Assembly (NCBI GenBank): GCA_945831585.1
Contig: CAMACY010000002.1
Location: 1-64,000 of the forward strand
Direction: 5' to 3'
Source of the DNA: an uncultured bacterium
Lineage (GTDB): Bacteria; Verrucomicrobiota; Verrucomicrobiia; Verrucomicrobiales; Akkermansiaceae
DNA length: 64,000 nt
In this document: positions 16,400 to 23,530 of the stretch, piece by piece
How the letters are laid out: every line of letters starts with the position of its first letter
How positions within the stretch are numbered: the stretch's first letter is position 1
The notes under the pieces: generated by a model
Databases searched by the model: none
The model's input: only the letters and a program-made list of their open reading frames with translations
What the model was told of the DNA's origin: nothing
Translations under genes and position numbers: made by a program

Positions 16400-19258
16400 T
16401 CAACCCTGCTGCGCCAGCACCTCGCGCGGGCGGCTGGGGCCCAGCGAGGGGCCGATGATGCCGTGCGCCTCCATGAGGTCCATCATGGCCGAGGCGCGGC
16501 CGTAGCCGATGCGCAGGCGGCGCTGCAGCAGCGAGGTGCTCGCCTTGTTCTCGGCAATCACGACGCTCACGCAGCGGTTGTAGAGCTCGTTGTCCTCCTC
16601 GCTCAGCCCCTTGGAGGTCATGCGGTCGTTGTCGGGGGCGGGTGCGCCGTCCGCATTGTTCATCTCGGCGGTGACGCTCTGCTCAAAATGCTGTTTGGCG
16701 TGCGAAGCGCACCACGCGATAATCTGCTGGATCTCCGCATCGGACACAAAAGCCCCTTGCACGCGTGTCAGCTGCGAGATGCCCCCCGGCGGCAGGAAGA
16801 GCAGGTCGCCGTTGCCCAGCAGATTCTCCGCTCCCTTGGTTTCCAGGATGATGCGACTGTCCAGCGGGCTGGCCACCTTGAGCGCGATGCGGCTGGGGAT
16901 GTTCGCCTTGATGGTGCCCGTGACGACGTTGGAGCGCGGGGTCTGCGTGGCGGCGACCAGGTGGATGCCCGCCGCACGTGCCTTCTGCGTCAGGCGGCTG
17001 ATGTAGTTCTCCAAATCCTCCTTGACTTGCTGCATGAGGTCGGCCAACTCATCGATGATGATGACCACGTAGGGCAGACGGCGCGGCAGCGGCTCGCCCG
17101 CATCGAAATCGAACTCGCCCTGCGTCTCCTCCTCCTCGGGCAGGTCGCGCCCGTCGTTCGAGTTCTCAATCTCGCGCACGATGTCGCTCGCCACATCGCT
17201 CGTGGCGTAGTAGTCCTCGTCGACCTCCTCCTCCGGAACCCCGGTGTCGGGATCCAGCATGGGGTCGCGGGCGTTGAAGTCCACAAAATTGCGCACGCCC
17301 ACACGGCTGAAGTAGGCGTAGCGCTTCTCCATCTCGTTGACCGCCCAGCGCAGCGCGCCGATGACGCGGGCGGGGTTGGTGACCACGGGGCAGGCCAGAT
17401 GCGGCAGCTTGCGGTAGGGCTGCATCTCCACCACCTTGGGATCCACGAGAATGAGCCGCAGCTCATCGGGGCGGAACTTGTAGAGCATGGAGAGAATCAT
17501 GCTGTTGATGCACACCGACTTGCCCGAGCCCGTGGTGCCCGCGACGAGGGTGTGGGGCATGCGCGCCAAGTCGCCGATGACGGCGTTGCCGTATACATCC
17601 TTGCCCAGCGCCACGGGAATATGGAGCTTGGGGTTGCGGAAGGCGGGCGATTGCAACAGCTCGCGCAGGTAGACGGGGGTCTTGCGCGCATTGGCCAGCT
17701 CGATCGCCACCGTGTCCTTGCCCGGCACGGGTGCCAAAATGTTGATGGAGGACGAGCGCGTGGACTGCATGAGGTTCTTGTCCAAGCTCTCGAACTTGCT
17801 CATCAGGAGTCCCGAGGGCGGGAAAAACTCGTAGCGGGTGATGGAGGGACCGCGTGTGATGTCGCCCGGCGTCACCTCGATGCGGAAGCTGGCGAGGGTG
17901 TCGATGATGCGCTGCTGCATCTCGGCCATCTCGGCCTGCACCGCCTCGTTCATCTCCTCCGAAATCGGCTCGTACTTCAGTAGCTCATAGGGCGGCAGGG
18001 GATAGTCGGCCTCCTGCGGGCGCTCGTCGGCGATGGGCGCGGGCTGCGGGCGGGGAGGGGCGCTCGGCTCCGAACGGCGGCGGGCGGGGGAGCGCTCCTC
18101 CGCAGCGGGCGTGCGGGGCGGCGCGGGGCGTGACTCGGCTCGGGAATCCGGGTGGGGAGCCTCGCGGCGGCGCGGGGCGGGGTCGGTAAAGGGCTCGCAA
18201 TCGTGGTCGGCGGTGAGGGCAATCTCCTCCTCCACCTGCTCCATGAGCGTGAGCAGGTTGGGGCGGTCGGCGCGGATGGCGCGCGCGCCGCGGCGGGGCT
18301 GCGCGGCGGGGCTAGCGTTCGTTCGGCTCGGCTCAGGGGTCGGTTCAGGGCTTGGCTCGGGGGCGGGTGCGGGATGGAGCGCCTCGGGCAGCGGTGCGTC
18401 CTCAAAGGTGGGCACCGGGTCGACCATGGGCTCGATCTCGGACAGCGGTACAGGCTCCGGCTCGGTAGATTGGGCATGCCGTTTTTCCCAGAGGCTGCCT
18501 CGGCTGCGCGGCGGCAGGGTCGGGCGGGGCTCGGGCGTTGGCGCGGCTTCCTCGGGCGCTTCGGGAGCGGATGGTTGCGCCGCGAGCGCACGCTGTTGCC
18601 AGGCGAGCTGCTCGGCCTGCCGGCGCTCGGCGCGTTGTTCACGGCGGCTGTGCCACCATGCGGCAAGGCGGTGGGCATCCTCGGCCACGCCCTGCGCGAA
18701 GCTGCGGAAATTGAGTCGCGAAAAGTAGAGCAGGGCGCACCAATGCGCTGCCACCAGCAGGCAGAGCGCCCCCGTCTGCCCCAGCAGCGGCTCCAGCAGA
18801 CAGCTGCCGTCCAGATAGCCCAGATAGCCCCCGCTACCGACGAGACCGCGTGCCTGCGCCCACTCGCGCAGCCCATAGGGCTGCACCGCCAGCGCGGCAC
18901 AGGCGCAGAGCACCAGCCCTAGCAGCGCCGGGAGCTGCCCGCCCCGCAGCGCCCTCGGATGCAGGAGCAGGTCGAACCCCAGCAGCAGACCCAGCAGCGC
19001 CGTGTAGAGCGCCCCGGCACCCAGTAGCCAATAGAGCATGCCTGCCGTGTAGAGCCCTATGAGCCCCAGCGCGTTGCTGCATGGCTCGGCGGGGTGTGCC
19101 GTGGGGTGCAGCCAAGCCCAGCTGACCTCCTCGGCGCGATAGCTGAGGAGCGCGCCCAGCAGTAGGACGCTTAATAGCACCAGCGTAAAGCCTCGCAGAC
19201 GCGCGGGCCACGCCGGGGGCTCGGGGAGACACTCAGGGCTGTCGGGCATCAACTCCAT
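16400..19258 (-). CDS. ftsK: DNA translocase FtsK
   Basis: FtsK pumps DNA at the division septum and activates Xer recombination. The 952-residue protein has four N-terminal membrane segments (about 22-180), a Pro/Glu/Arg-rich linker (about 200-420) and the hexameric motor. The Walker A motif GTTGSGKS is at about 573-580 and Walker B VVIIIDELADLM at about 731-742. The C-terminal gamma winged helix recognises KOPS. An acidic stretch of about 65 residues (663-727) sits between the RNFVDFN segment and Walker B, longer than usual. Confidence 0.94.
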   Translation of the reverse strand: MELMPDSPECLPEPPAWPARLRGFTLVLLSVLLLGALLSYRAEEVSWAWLHPTAHPAEPCSNALGLIGLYTAGMLYWLLGAGALYTALLGLLLGFDLLLHPRALRGGQLPALLGLVLCACAALAVQPYGLREWAQARGLVGSGGYLGYLDGSCLLEPLLGQTGALCLLVAAHWCALLYFSRLNFRSFAQGVAEDAHRLAAWWHSRREQRAERRQAEQLAWQQRALAAQPSAPEAPEEAAPTPEPRPTLPPRSRGSLWEKRHAQSTEPEPVPLSEIEPMVDPVPTFEDAPLPEALHPAPAPEPSPEPTPEPSRTNASPAAQPRRGARAIRADRPNLLTLMEQVEEEIALTADHDCEPFTDPAPRRREAPHPDSRAESRPAPPRTPAAEERSPARRRSEPSAPPRPQPAPIADERPQEADYPLPPYELLKYEPISEEMNEAVQAEMAEMQQRIIDTLASFRIEVTPGDITRGPSITRYEFFPPSGLLMSKFESLDKNLMQSTRSSSINILAPVPGKDTVAIELANARKTPVYLRELLQSPAFRNPKLHIPVALGKDVYGNAVIGDLARMPHTLVAGTTGSGKSVCINSMILSMLYKFRPDELRLILVDPKVVEMQPYRKLPHLACPVVTNPARVIGALRWAVNEMEKRYAYFSRVGVRNFVDFNARDPMLDPDTGVPEEEVDEDYYATSDVASDIVREIENSNDGRDLPEEEETQGEFDFDAGEPLPRRLPYVVIIIDELADLMQQVKEDLENYISRLTQKARAAGIHLVAATQTPRSNVVTGTIKANIPSRIALKVASPLDSRIILETKGAENLLGNGDLLFLPPGGISQLTRVQGAFVSDAEIQQIIAWCASHAKQHFEQSVTAEMNNADGAPAPDNDRMTSKGLSEEDNELYNRCVSVVIAENKASTSLLQRRLRIGYGRASAMMDLMEAHGIIGPSLGPSRPREVLAQQG

Positions 19259-19272
19259 GAAATCGCAGCCCG

Positions 19273-19301
19273 ATTGTAGGCGCGTGCTCCCCGCGCGGCA
19301 A
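19273..19301 (-). promoter_or_regulatory. promoter of ftsK
   Basis: Minus-strand -35 TTGCCG (19296-19301), 17-base spacer and -10 TACAAT (19273-19278). The start codon is 14 bases beyond, a leader of about 7 nt. Confidence 0.8.
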
Positions 19302-19380
19302 GCGCAAAGTGCGTCCTATCTCCGCCCCCTTGCTGCGAAGAGCCGCCGAAACGGTGTTCCCTGATGCGAAGGCATGGAAA

Positions 19381-19408
19381 CGCCCCTGCTGCGGGGGCAG
19401 CAGGGGCG
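19381..19408 (-). terminator. terminator of glucan phosphorylase gene
   Basis: A perfect 12-bp stem (19381-19392 with 19397-19408) with a GGGG loop lies 28 bases after the phosphorylase stop. The following T-tract on the minus strand is short. Confidence 0.6.
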
Positions 19409-19436
19409 TGGGAGGGGGCGGGAGCCTGCGGTGTCG

Positions 19437-21116
19437 TTAGGCTTGCGCGTTGTACATCTTGGTGTAGTACTCGTCGGCCATGCGGTCGGAATCGAAGAAG
19501 GGGCAGATGTCGCCCAGCGCGCGGAAGACGAGGTCGAGCCAGGCCTCGCGGTTGTCGTAGTAGAGCGGCAGTACCTTGGACTCCAGCACATTGTAAAAAT
19601 TGTCGCGGTCGGAGCGGTCGCGCGCTTCGGGTGCCAGACCGGGGTGCGCTTCGGGGATGATGAAGCAGTTTTCACCGTCCTTGGCAAACTCGCGCACCCA
19701 GCCGTCGTTGGTGGAGATGGAGATGGAGCCGTTCATGGTGGCGCTCATGCCGCTGGTGCCGCTGGCTTCGCGCGTGACGACGGGGTTGTTGAGCCAGAGG
19801 TCGGAGCCGTCCTTGAGCAGGCGGCTGAGACCCAGCTCGTAGCCCGTGAGCACGGCGCAACGCGGGTACTTCTCGCTCAGGCGGTTGAGGCGGTTGAAAA
19901 TGTCGACCGCCGCAAAGTCCGTCGGGAAGGGCTTGCCCGCCCAAATCATCTGCACAGGGCGGTTGGTGCGCTGCAACATGCGCTCGAACATGACGGGGTT
20001 TTCCGTGATGAGCCCCGGGCGCTTGTAGGCGGCAAAGCGGCGCGCCCAGACGATGGTGAGGGTATCTTGGTCGAAGAGGTGCCCGGTTTGTTCGCCCACG
20101 GTGCGGAAGAGCTCCTTCTTGAGGGCGCGCTTGCGGTTGAGGAAAGCCTTGCGGTCGCCGGCTGCAAAGGCCTCGGCCAGCTCGGGATCCTGCCAGTATT
20201 CGCGGTTTTGCGCGTTGGTGACGTGGGTGATGGGGCAAATGTCGCTGTAGTCCTTCCACATTTGGCGGGAGACTTCGCCGTGCAGGGCGGAGACGCCGTT
20301 GGCGATGTGAGAGAGCCGCAGCGCGGCCAAGCTGTAGTTGAAGCTCTGCTCGTTGGGGTCGAGCTTGAGCATGCGGCGCACTTGGTCGAGGGTCAGCCCG
20401 TCGAAGAAAGAGAAGTTGGCCATGAGGTTGATGTCCATCTTCTCGTTGCCGGCTTCCTCCGGCGTGTGGGTGGTAAAGACGAAGCGCTTGCGCACGGCTT
20501 CCACATCGCCGCCGTTGCGCGCCAGCATGTTAAACGCGGCGGCGATGGCGTGCGCCTCGTTCATGTGGTAGATTTCCGGCTCCACACCCAGCTCCTCGAA
20601 GAGGCGGGCACCTCCGCGCCCCAGTACGATGTACTGCGAGATGCGGGTCATGGGGTTGGAGTCGTACAGGCGCTGGGTGATGCTGCGCGAGAGGTCGTCG
20701 TTCTCAGGCAGGTCGGTGGAGAGGAAGAACATCGGCGCGGTGCCGAAGGTTTCGGGGCGCAGGAAGTAGGCCTTGACCCACACGGGAGCCCCGCAGATGC
20801 GGATGAGGAACTTGATGTTGTGATCTTCCAGGAAGCTGTATTCTTTGCGGCGGTACTGCACGGCCATGGAGCCGTCCTCGGCGCGGATCTGGTTGTAATA
20901 GCCGTAGGACCACAGAATACCGACCCCGACAAGGTTTTGGCGCAGCGCGCCTGCCGAACGCATGTGCGACCCGGCCAGGTAGCCCAGACCGCCCGAGTAA
21001 ATCTTGAACACGTTGTCGATGGCGTACTCCATGCAGAAGTAGGCGACGGACTTGCTGTAGCGGGGATCGATGTCGTAGGGATGGGCGTATTGAGCCGGCA
21101 GGAAGGATGAACTCAT
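19437..21116 (-). CDS. Alpha-glucan phosphorylase family protein (GT35-like, short form)
   Basis: GT35 enzymes release glucose-1-phosphate from glycogen or maltodextrins. The 559-residue product matches the short alpha-glucan phosphorylase type. AYFCMEYAIDNVFKIYSGGLGYLAGSH is split across residues about 17-43, with HMNEAHAIAAAF, FTTHTPEEAGNE and RRFAAYKRPGLI further on. In the PLP region EASGTSGMSATMNG, the residue after GM is Ser458, where phosphorylases carry the PLP-binding Lys (GMK). Catalysis by the classical mechanism is therefore doubtful. MSSSF at 21116 was chosen over upstream in-frame starts because it begins the conserved domain. Confidence 0.78.
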   Translation of the reverse strand: MSSSFLPAQYAHPYDIDPRYSKSVAYFCMEYAIDNVFKIYSGGLGYLAGSHMRSAGALRQNLVGVGILWSYGYYNQIRAEDGSMAVQYRRKEYSFLEDHNIKFLIRICGAPVWVKAYFLRPETFGTAPMFFLSTDLPENDDLSRSITQRLYDSNPMTRISQYIVLGRGGARLFEELGVEPEIYHMNEAHAIAAAFNMLARNGGDVEAVRKRFVFTTHTPEEAGNEKMDINLMANFSFFDGLTLDQVRRMLKLDPNEQSFNYSLAALRLSHIANGVSALHGEVSRQMWKDYSDICPITHVTNAQNREYWQDPELAEAFAAGDRKAFLNRKRALKKELFRTVGEQTGHLFDQDTLTIVWARRFAAYKRPGLITENPVMFERMLQRTNRPVQMIWAGKPFPTDFAAVDIFNRLNRLSEKYPRCAVLTGYELGLSRLLKDGSDLWLNNPVVTREASGTSGMSATMNGSISISTNDGWVREFAKDGENCFIIPEAHPGLAPEARDRSDRDNFYNVLESKVLPLYYDNREAWLDLVFRALGDICPFFDSDRMADEYYTKMYNAQA

Positions 21117-21196
21117 AGTTGTGTATGGTGAAACGAGAGATGCGTGTGCCGCAGACCGAGAAGGGGAGAGATCCCTCATCGGGGGCAACGCTCCCC

Positions 21197-21225
21197 CTTA
21201 TACATCAGAATGCGCCGGTCGAAAA
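21197..21225 (-). promoter_or_regulatory. possible promoter of glucan phosphorylase gene
   Basis: Minus-strand -10 TATAAG (21197-21202) with a weak -35 TTTTCG (21220-21225) at 17 bases. The leader would be about 75 nt and contains a G-run/C-run hairpin (GGGGG...CCCCC). Confidence 0.45.
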
Positions 21226-21269
21226 GGAAAAAATCGTACCGATTGCGCCATCTGTACGTTCGGGGAGTG

Positions 21270-21494
21270 TCATATTTGGTCGGCAAAGGGGGTGGCGTCG
21301 CCGCCCTCCTCCACCGCATGCACCAAGGCAAAGAGGTCGAGCTCGCGGATTTCGGGGCGCTCCGCGAAGCGCAGGAAGGAGTCCAGCGCGCGGCAGATGA
21401 GATCGGTGCGGTTTTGCGGGGTGTTTCCCAGAGCGGCATGAAGGCGTGCGTACTGTGCATCGGCACAGCGGAAGGTGATGGATTTGAGTTTCAC
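21270..21494 (-). CDS. Small ribbon-helix-helix-type protein
   Basis: This 74-residue protein begins VKLKSITFRCADAQYARL, a beta strand followed by two helices, the ribbon-helix-helix layout. It is similar at its N terminus (ITFRC) to the 50566-50811 product. It probably binds DNA. The start is GTG 21494, supported by a promoter-like element ending 6 bases upstream. It is divergent from the AP2-like gene at 21600, with 105 bases between. No toxin partner is adjacent. Confidence 0.62.
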   Translation of the reverse strand: MKLKSITFRCADAQYARLHAALGNTPQNRTDLICRALDSFLRFAERPEIRELDLFALVHAVEEGGDATPFADQI

Positions 21495-21500
21495 GGCGCC

Positions 21501-21529
21501 ACTATGGTAGCGCTTGTGTGATTTGTTAG
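21501..21529 (-). promoter_or_regulatory. weak promoter of small RHH-type gene (leaderless geometry)
   Basis: Minus-strand -35 CTAACA (21524-21529), 17-base spacer and -10 CATAGT (21501-21506), then 6 bases to GTG 21494. Both boxes match 4 of 6 consensus bases. Confidence 0.5.
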
Positions 21530-21540
21530 AAAGAAAATTC

Positions 21541-21569
21541 TTGTATGACGCGTAACAGGTGTAGATAAC
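21541..21569 (+). promoter_or_regulatory. weak promoter of AP2-like gene
   Basis: The -35 is TTGTAT (21541-21546), the spacer 17 bases and the -10 GATAAC (21564-21569). A second -10-like TATACT is at 21572-21577 without a matching -35. Confidence 0.45.
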
Positions 21570-21599
21570 CGTATACTACTGCGCTAGAATGCCGTCTGC

Positions 21600-21890
21600 A
21601 TGAAATCGCTCAAGAATATTACCCGTTTTACCTACCAGTTCACTTCGTTTCAGGGCTGGCGTGTGACGCTGTGCCGTAATCAGGTGCATTACACGCGTTA
21701 TTTTTCCGATAAGCAGTATGGGGGCGAACAGGCGGCGCTCCGGGCTGCCATTGCCACGCGCAATCATGTGCTGGAGTGTTTGCGTAAGCATCCGTGCGAC
21801 CCGGAGCGGGCGTTCGAGTTGTGCCGGGCAGAGGAGCTGGAGAGCTGCTTCCCCCGCGGGCTGCGTCCGCGCAAGAACTCGCTGTCCTGA
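21600..21890 (+). CDS. AP2-like small DNA-binding-type protein (copy 1)
   Basis: The 96-residue product opens with NITRFTYQFTSFQGWRVTLC and continues YFSDKQYGGEQAALRAAIATRN. That is three short strands with a GW, a YFSD turn and an Ala-rich helix, as in AP2 and integrase-arm DNA-binding domains. It is about half identical, without gaps, to the 45959-46228 product over some 71 residues. No recombinase domain is attached. The C terminus is basic (PRGLRPRKNSLS). The function is unknown; DNA binding is inferred from the fold pattern. Confidence 0.68.
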   Translation: MKSLKNITRFTYQFTSFQGWRVTLCRNQVHYTRYFSDKQYGGEQAALRAAIATRNHVLECLRKHPCDPERAFELCRAEELESCFPRGLRPRKNSLS

Positions 21891-21945
21891 GGGGTGAGCG
21901 GGGCGTCCGGTTCCCTAGGCGCGGCGCGCTGTCGAGGGAATATAA

Positions 21946-21974
21946 AAACCGCATGCCAAGGAGGCATGCGGTTT
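21946..21974 (-). terminator. terminator of rplM-rpsI
   Basis: A perfect 12-bp stem (21946-21957 with 21963-21974) and 5-base loop lies 26 bases after the rpsI stop. On the minus strand it is followed by a run of T. Confidence 0.82.
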
Positions 21975-21999
21975 GGAGAGGTTCGTGCCGTGGGGCAGC

Positions 22000-22404
22000 T
22001 TAGCGCTTGCTGAACTGGAAGCGCTTGCGGGCTCCCGGGCGGCCGGCCTTCTTGCGCTCCTTCATGCGGGAGTCGCGGGTGAGCAGACCCTGAGCGCGCA
22101 GCAGGGGGCGGTTCTCCTCGTCGAGCATGACGAGGGCGCGGGCAATCGCCAGGCTGATGGCGCCTGTCTGACCGTGGATGCCGCCGCCGCGGGTGACGAC
22201 CAGCACATCATACTTCTTGATGGTGTTGGTGGCGTAGAAGGGTTGCAGCACGGCGTTCTGCAGGGTGTCCGTCGGGAGGTATTCCTCGAAGCTGCGGCGG
22301 TTGATGGTGATCTTGCCGGACTTGCCTTCCTCGACGGGGGTGAGCCAAGCGTGGGCGATGGCTTCCTTGCGGCGGCCGGTGGCGTTGTAGGGAGTAGTAG
22401 ACAT
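22000..22404 (-). CDS. rpsI: 30S ribosomal protein S9
   Basis: S9 sits in the 30S head and its C-terminal tail reaches the P-site tRNA. The 134-residue product shows the family hallmarks: ATGRRKEAIAHAWL, GGGIHGQTGAISLAIARAL and the C-terminal basic tail ending RKRFQFSKR. It lies 14 bases after rplM, the conserved operon order, without a Shine-Dalgarno sequence. Confidence 0.96.
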   Translation of the reverse strand: MSTTPYNATGRRKEAIAHAWLTPVEEGKSGKITINRRSFEEYLPTDTLQNAVLQPFYATNTIKKYDVLVVTRGGGIHGQTGAISLAIARALVMLDEENRPLLRAQGLLTRDSRMKERKKAGRPGARKRFQFSKR

Positions 22405-22418
22405 AGTCGGAAAGGGGC

Positions 22419-22850
22419 TTAGGCGATGGTGACGGCTTCGGGTTGCTGAGCAGCGTGGGGATGCTCGGCACCGCAGTAGACCTTGAGGCGGACAGCCTGC
22501 GCGCGCCCTTGGCGGGTGTGCGGAACCATGCCGAGCACAGCGTGCTCCAGCAGCATCTCGGGGTGCTTGCGGCGCAGCTTGGCGGGGGTGGTCACCACCT
22601 GATTGCCAACGTAACCGGTGTAGCGGGTGTAGATCTTGGCGTGCTCCTTGTTGCCCGTGAGCACCACCTTTTCGGCGTTGACGATCACCACATAGTCACC
22701 GCAATCCACATGGGGGGTGAAAATCGTCTTGTTCTTGCCGCGCAGCAGATTGGCTGCTTCCACGGCCACCTGACCGAGTACCTTGTCGGCGGCATCGATC
22801 ACATACCACTTGCGCTCGATATCCTGAGCTTTGGCAGAGAAGGTTTTCAT
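22419..22850 (-). CDS. rplM: 50S ribosomal protein L13
   Basis: L13 is an early-assembly 50S protein. The 143-residue product has the family core: RKWYVIDAADKVLGQVAVEAA, LRGKNKTIFTPHVDCGDYVVIVNAEK and the conserved YTRYTGY and GMVPHTRQGR segments. MKTF at 22850 is the start. The open frame continues upstream but is not conserved in sequence type and crosses the promoter. It is the first gene of the rplM-rpsI unit. Confidence 0.96.
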   Translation of the reverse strand: MKTFSAKAQDIERKWYVIDAADKVLGQVAVEAANLLRGKNKTIFTPHVDCGDYVVIVNAEKVVLTGNKEHAKIYTRYTGYVGNQVVTTPAKLRRKHPEMLLEHAVLGMVPHTRQGRAQAVRLKVYCGAEHPHAAQQPEAVTIA

Positions 22851-22911
22851 ATTGTTGTCTGTTTTCCGGTTATGGCTTGCGCCTGGCGAACCTCTGGTGT
22901 TCGGGGCGGCT

Positions 22912-22940
22912 ACTCTACTCTCAAATGCCTCTTTTGTCAA
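22912..22940 (-). promoter_or_regulatory. promoter of rplM-rpsI
   Basis: Minus-strand -35 TTGACA (22935-22940, consensus), 17-base spacer and -10 TAGAGT (22912-22917). The leader is about 55 nt; L13 leaders are autoregulatory targets in some bacteria, but no defined structure is visible. Confidence 0.85.
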
Positions 22941-23002
22941 TCGCATTTTTATGAATGCGGAAAATTTTTTGTGGCTTAGGCATGCCGAGGGTGAAAAATC
23001 TC

Positions 23003-23031
23003 TTGCCAAAGCGCGGCGGCGGCGCTAAACT
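23003..23031 (+). promoter_or_regulatory. promoter of infA
   Basis: The -35 is TTGCCA (23003-23008), the spacer 17 bases and the -10 TAAACT (23026-23031). The leader is about 48 nt, one of the few long leaders in the window. Confidence 0.78.
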
Positions 23032-23085
23032 CTGCGCGCCGCGCCCGCAGTAGGTCGCGCGCTCCCGAACCATACCGAACGACAC

Positions 23086-23406
23086 ATGGCAAACATCCCC
23101 AATCGCGGCAGCAGGCCGCAGCGTCCCAACGGCTCCGCCGGCGCCCAGCGCCCGGCTCCCGCTCCCAAGGTCAAAAAAGCAAGCGACGACGATGATGAGA
23201 GCGCGGTGGAGATGGAGGGTGTTGTTTCGGCGGTGTTGGCCGGCACGATGTTCCGCGTGAAGGTGGCGGGCGGGCATGAGTTCCTCGCCCACATCTCCGG
23301 CAAGATGCGCAAGCGCTTTATTCGCTTGGTCGTGGGCGATCGTGTGCGCATTGAGGTTTCCCCTTATGACATGAGCAAGGCGCGCATCACGTTCCGCTTG
23401 GGTTGA
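23086..23406 (+). CDS. infA: Translation initiation factor IF-1 with N-terminal extension
   Basis: IF-1 occupies the 30S A site during initiation. The OB-fold core starts near residue 40 (AVEMEGVVSAVLAGTMFRVKV, then LAHISGKMRKRFIRLVVGDRV, and VSPYDMSKARITFR) and is complete. The 106-residue length exceeds the usual about 72. An extra about 37 residues at the N terminus are rich in Pro, Arg, Ala and Lys, ending in the acidic patch DDDDES. The start is ATG 23086; no later Met allows a normal-length product before the core. Confidence 0.9.
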   Translation: MANIPNRGSRPQRPNGSAGAQRPAPAPKVKKASDDDDESAVEMEGVVSAVLAGTMFRVKVAGGHEFLAHISGKMRKRFIRLVVGDRVRIEVSPYDMSKARITFRLG

Positions 23407-23432
23407 GTCTTTCTGCTCCTGTCGCTGAACGA

Positions 23433-23465
23433 AGCCGTCGGCCGCTGCGGTCGGCGGTCTTTTTT
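23433..23465 (+). terminator. terminator of infA
   Basis: A hairpin of about 10 bp (23433-23443 with 23449-23458, two G-T pairs) is followed by TTTTTT (23460-23465). Confidence 0.8.
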
Positions 23466-23490
23466 GTGTGCGGTGGGGGGCGGTGTTGGC

Positions 23491-23519
23491 TTGCCTTGGG
23501 GGGCGGCGAGTGCTACACT
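23491..23519 (+). promoter_or_regulatory. promoter of ppk1
   Basis: The -35 is TTGCCT (23491-23496), the spacer 17 bases and the -10 TACACT (23514-23519). The leader is about 5 nt before ATG 23531. A GGGGGAGG sequence lies too close to the ATG to act as a normal ribosome-binding site. Confidence 0.75.
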
Positions 23520-23530
23520 GGGGGGAGGTC

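Noticed and set aside
21270-21890. Toxin-antitoxin module formed by the small RHH-type protein and the AP2-like protein
   Set aside because: The genes are divergent with separate promoters rather than an overlapping operon, and neither product resembles a known toxin.
22851-23009. 53-codon N-terminal extension of L13
   Set aside because: L13 begins at MKTF. The extension spans the consensus rplM promoter.
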